The notes under the pieces: model-generated | The model's input: the letters and a program-made list of their open reading frames with translations, nothing else | What the model was told of the DNA's origin: nothing | Databases searched by the model: none | Shown: piece by piece, positions 21,885 through 24,089 of the stretch | How positions within the stretch are numbered: the first letter of the stretch is position 1 | Layout: the number at the start of each line of letters is the position of its first letter | Source of the DNA: SIG480 sp045649265 | Lineage (GTDB): Bacteria > Bacillota > Clostridia > Oscillospirales > JAAYXM01 | Direction: 5' to 3' | Assembly (NCBI GenBank): GCA_045649265.1 | Contig: JAZRPO010000081.1 | Coordinates: 1-24,089 of the forward strand | Length of the DNA: 24,089 bases | Program-made: the position numbers and the translations under genes

Positions 21885-22090
21885 GAGTGTCGGCTATGCC
21901 GCAACAGGTTTTACAAGGCATAGTCGGCGAAAAGGGAATGGGGTGAGAATCCCCTGCGGTTTACTGTCGGTGTGTGCATCGAAGTTTTTATATCCGTTAG
22001 CGAAAGCTAGTCATTGGGAAACTGAGAAGGCAGGATATAAAAATGCGGACAGCTTTGTCTATATGGTGCGAGTCACAAGACCTGCTTTGA
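21885..22090 (+). promoter_or_regulatory. Cobalamin riboswitch (B12 box)
   Basis: The aptamer is recognised by its ordered conserved blocks: AAGGGAA (21932-21938), a GGGG-GTGAGAAT-CCCC hairpin (21940-21954) in place of the usual GGTGAAAATCC, GCGGTTTACTGT (21956-21967), a CATTGGGAAACTGAGAAGGC block (22012-22031) and the 3' AGTCACAAGACCTGC (22071-22085). CAGGT (21905-21909) can close the P1 stem with ACCTG (22080-22084). Such elements bind adenosyl- or methylcobalamin and switch off the downstream gene. A terminator with a 14-bp stem lies about 130 nt downstream and should be its expression platform. The regulated gene is the secreted protein at 22322. Confidence 0.93.
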
Positions 22091-22214
22091 TATTATTCCG
22101 TAAGTGCTCATTTGCATAGGAATGATGTTTTCAGATTGAGGTGCTGAAATGTAATGTTTAAGGGCTTTGTCCCATATTCTCATCTGAATTGTGATTCATC
22201 ACAGAAAAACTCAG
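22091..22214 (+). other. Linker between riboswitch aptamer and terminator
   Basis: About 125 nt with no reading frame, promoter or strong stem that I can support. It probably holds the alternative pairing segments of the riboswitch expression platform. The whole 21787-22321 interval has no gene: it holds terminator, promoter, riboswitch, this linker, a second terminator and a hairpin before the ribosome site. Confidence 0.5.
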
Positions 22215-22254
22215 CTGTGGTAATTTTTCAAAGAAAAATTGCCGCAGTTTTTTT
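22215..22254 (+). terminator. Riboswitch-linked intrinsic terminator
   Basis: 22215-22228 pairs with 22234-22247 (14 bp including three G-U pairs), loop CAAAG, followed by seven T's. It lies between the cobalamin riboswitch and the coding region, where premature termination would be controlled by B12. Confidence 0.88.
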
Positions 22255-22290
22255 ATTGCCTGCGGCTACGGAGGTGAAAACGCAAGCAAT
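22255..22290 (+). promoter_or_regulatory. Hairpin presenting a GGAGGTG in its loop
   Basis: ATTGCCTGCG (22255-22264) pairs with CGCAAGCAAT (22281-22290) except for one C-A mismatch. The 16-nt loop contains GGAGGTG (22270-22276), a strong ribosome-site sequence with no usable start codon behind it. The coding region's own AAAGGA (22306-22311) lies downstream. Function is unknown; a standby or mRNA-protecting ribosome site is possible. Confidence 0.4.
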
Positions 22291-22321
22291 AAAAGTGATG
22301 AATTGAAAGGAATGAAACAAA

Positions 22322-24089
22322 TTGAAGAAGATTTTAAGTGTACTTTTGGCACTTGTTATGGTCATTAGTATGATGCCTATGACCATTGCGGCATCCTTGC
22401 CGGTTAACGGTAACAATGTAGATATTACCGATACACAAGCCGGACCATATACTTTGAAACATTTGGAAGTTTATTTCCAAGGAACTTATGAACCGGTATC
22501 TATTGTAAGTGCCGAGCAGGATGGTACAATAATAGATATAGTCTTGTCAGATGATACCGATCCGTCTGCAAAGCTGCAGGCGGGCTTAGTGGGAAGCGGT
22601 CAAGGGATATTGCAACATATGGGAAATACCTGCACTTTGAAAAATGGCGAAGGAACAATGAACTATCAGTTCAGAGTAGCTATGGGACCCCAGGCTGTTG
22701 GAGGTGGCACTTATACTATCAATTTTACCACCGAAGGACCTTCCGGACCTGCATTAAAGTTTATCTCAAATCTTTCCGAAACCGAAATCATATATGTTCA
22801 GGATAAGCCGTCATTACCTTTGACAGTTTCGGCAGAATATATTGGCGGTGAAACCGAAAATACCGTAACGTATATGTGGTATAAGAACACCGAAAAGAGC
22901 ACAGAAACCGGCGAGGCTATAGACGGAGCAATCGAGGAAAGCTTTACTCCCGATACACATGAAATCGGTACTGTATATTATTATGTCGTTGCATCCTGCG
23001 ATGATTTAACTAAAACAAGTAATATAGCAACTGTGACGGTAGAAGCTCCATCCCTCAAAATAAATACAAATCTTATCGAATCCGAGGTAAAATACATTCA
23101 AGGTAAAACTGCAACAGATTTAACATTTGATGTAGAGTACACCGGCATAACCGAAGATGAAGTTCTTTATCAATGGTATAAGAATGATGAAGAAAGCACA
23201 GACGACGGCGAGGCTATTGATGGAGCAACCGATAATAGCTTTACCCCTGCAACGGATGAAATCGGCACAACTTATTACTATGCAACAGCATCCTGCGAAG
23301 GAATGGCTGTTACAAGTAATATATCAACCATAACAGTAACAGAAATCCCCACTCTTGATGTTACGGATAATGTTATCGACATAACTGATAAAGATGTTTA
23401 TACATATTCAAGATACTACGCAAAAGCAACAAATATCAAAATCAGCGGTGCTGATGTAGAGAGAGCAACAGAAGACGGAACAACGGTAAATATAGTCCTT
23501 GATGGTTTTACAAATCCCGGCGCCGAAATTTCTGTGGAATTCGGCACATCGCTCAACAGATGCACAATGAGTGGTCATACAGGGCAGGTTAAACTTAATA
23601 ACGGAGAAGCTCAGCTTGTTATGACTCTTACTGGGCAATATGTAAGTTCTCTCAAAGGAAGTTGTACCTACACTATCAATTTTTCTTTAGGCGAAGCACC
23701 CGAAATGCTGCCCGAACGAATTGTTGAAGAAGACAGTAAAGAAACATATAATGGTGTTGGTATAGAAATTGACCTGAACGACTATTTCAATCTTGCAAAG
23801 TTCTATTATCTTATAAACAGTGAAGAAAAAACGTTGCTTGAAAGCAATATTTATACATTCAAGAGTGATATCGGAGGAACGCATTCTCTCGTTTTCGGTG
23901 CTTCAAACGATACGGGCGATTGCCCCGATTATGTGACAATTACAGTTAAAGTAACTGAAATAAAAAGCGGATTATGGCTTAATATTACAACCTCCAACGG
24001 AAGTGTAAACTTTGTAGAGTTTACAGGCGAGGACGGAAATAAAATTGATGGGCTTACGGCATCGCTTGAAGATAAAAATATTGTTGTCT
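22322..24089 (+). CDS. Secreted Ig-like repeat surface protein under B12 riboswitch control, 3' end outside the window
   Basis: The frame is open for 589 codons to the window edge. TTG 22322 is the start: AAAGGA lies 10 nt upstream and the next residues form a textbook signal peptide (MKKILSVLLALVMVISMMPM, cleavage near A23/A24). The mature part is modular. Domain A1 (about 33-140) resembles A2 (about 346-457): both carry a DGT...(I/N)IVL segment and end in TYTINF. Domains B1 (145-241) and B2 (245-341) are near-duplicates sharing WYKN, GEAIDGA, SFTP, EIGT and YYY...ASC, typical of bacterial Ig-like repeats. A further beta-rich domain (460-548) follows. No anchor, transporter or enzyme motif is visible before the edge. 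The riboswitch suggests a role in capturing or handling corrinoids, possibly by a C-terminal domain not seen here. That role is inference. Confidence 0.85.
   Translation, partial: MKKILSVLLALVMVISMMPMTIAASLPVNGNNVDITDTQAGPYTLKHLEVYFQGTYEPVSIVSAEQDGTIIDIVLSDDTDPSAKLQAGLVGSGQGILQHMGNTCTLKNGEGTMNYQFRVAMGPQAVGGGTYTINFTTEGPSGPALKFISNLSETEIIYVQDKPSLPLTVSAEYIGGETENTVTYMWYKNTEKSTETGEAIDGAIEESFTPDTHEIGTVYYYVVASCDDLTKTSNIATVTVEAPSLKINTNLIESEVKYIQGKTATDLTFDVEYTGITEDEVLYQWYKNDEESTDDGEAIDGATDNSFTPATDEIGTTYYYATASCEGMAVTSNISTITVTEIPTLDVTDNVIDITDKDVYTYSRYYAKATNIKISGADVERATEDGTTVNIVLDGFTNPGAEISVEFGTSLNRCTMSGHTGQVKLNNGEAQLVMTLTGQYVSSLKGSCTYTINFSLGEAPEMLPERIVEEDSKETYNGVGIEIDLNDYFNLAKFYYLINSEEKTLLESNIYTFKSDIGGTHSLVFGASNDTGDCPDYVTITVKVTEIKSGLWLNITTSNGSVNFVEFTGEDGNKIDGLTASLEDKNIVV

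Noticed and set aside
21820..22119. 99-aa plus-strand frame between ytvI and the surface protein gene
   Set aside because: It overlaps the promoter and the whole cobalamin aptamer, and its conserved bases are explained by RNA structure.
23408..23884. Two minus-strand frames near the right edge
   Set aside because: Both are antisense to the continuous secreted-protein frame and lack ribosome sites.
1..24089. CRISPR array, tRNA/rRNA genes, insertion sequences, prophage or toxin-antitoxin modules
   Set aside because: No regularly spaced repeats, no tRNA-like cloverleaf, and no transposase, integrase or phage motifs were seen on either strand by eye.

Overview
The window looks like chromosome from a spore-forming (or recently spore-forming) Firmicute of class Clostridia, probably a gut-type Oscillospiraceae/Ruminococcaceae relative. 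The grounds are strong GGAGG-type ribosome sites, several TTG starts, classical TTGACA/TATAAT promoters with 17-nt spacers, a SPOCS-LysM protein, a YtvI-like membrane protein, a UPF0735 ACT protein upstream of hom-lysC, and a clostridial-type dCMP deaminase. I see no tRNA, rRNA, CRISPR, insertion sequence or phage gene. The taxonomic call is inference.

Layout. 1-1079 (minus): an incomplete mgtE Mg2+ channel behind a strong promoter and a roughly 190-nt leader that can form two mutually exclusive helices. 1388-2338 (plus): a YitT-type membrane protein whose promoter is covered by a perfect 14-bp inverted repeat. 2426-5072 (plus): a compact housekeeping run of an orphan ABC ATPase, dCMP deaminase, an unannotated 50-aa membrane peptide, endonuclease III and a Gph-type phosphatase, ending in a 22-bp UUCG terminator. 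5127-7106 (minus): a YibE/F membrane protein downstream of a methyltetrahydrofolate:corrinoid methyltransferase-like gene. 7286-8332 (plus): a stand-alone PTS_EIIC_2 protein. 8505-9854 (minus): a TIM-barrel isomerase and a long YjbQ homologue. 10061-10660 (plus): a SIS sugar-phosphate isomerase. 10749-12287 (minus): the SPOCS-LysM protein with a sigma-E-like promoter. 12430-13059 (plus): thiamine pyrophosphokinase.

13206-20508 (minus) is one uninterrupted six-gene array: ACT regulator, homoserine dehydrogenase, aspartate kinase, then a fucose-isomerase-like protein, an FGGY kinase and a cytoplasmic ceramidase-fold hydrolase. No terminator or convincing promoter separates the amino-acid half from the sugar half. 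The ceramidase-like protein keeps the zinc ligands of the family but has Cys where neutral ceramidases have their nucleophilic Ser.

20692-21786 (plus) is a YtvI/AI-2E family membrane protein. It is followed by a promoter, a clear cobalamin riboswitch, a terminator and then a secreted multidomain surface protein that starts with TTG and runs off the window. A B12 riboswitch in front of a secreted Ig-like repeat protein, rather than a recognisable transporter or biosynthetic gene, is the most attractive lead here: a candidate cell-surface corrinoid-capture protein. Second is the isomerase/kinase/ceramidase-fold module joined to aspartate-family synthesis. Third is the mgtE leader, which does not match the M-box as I remember it.
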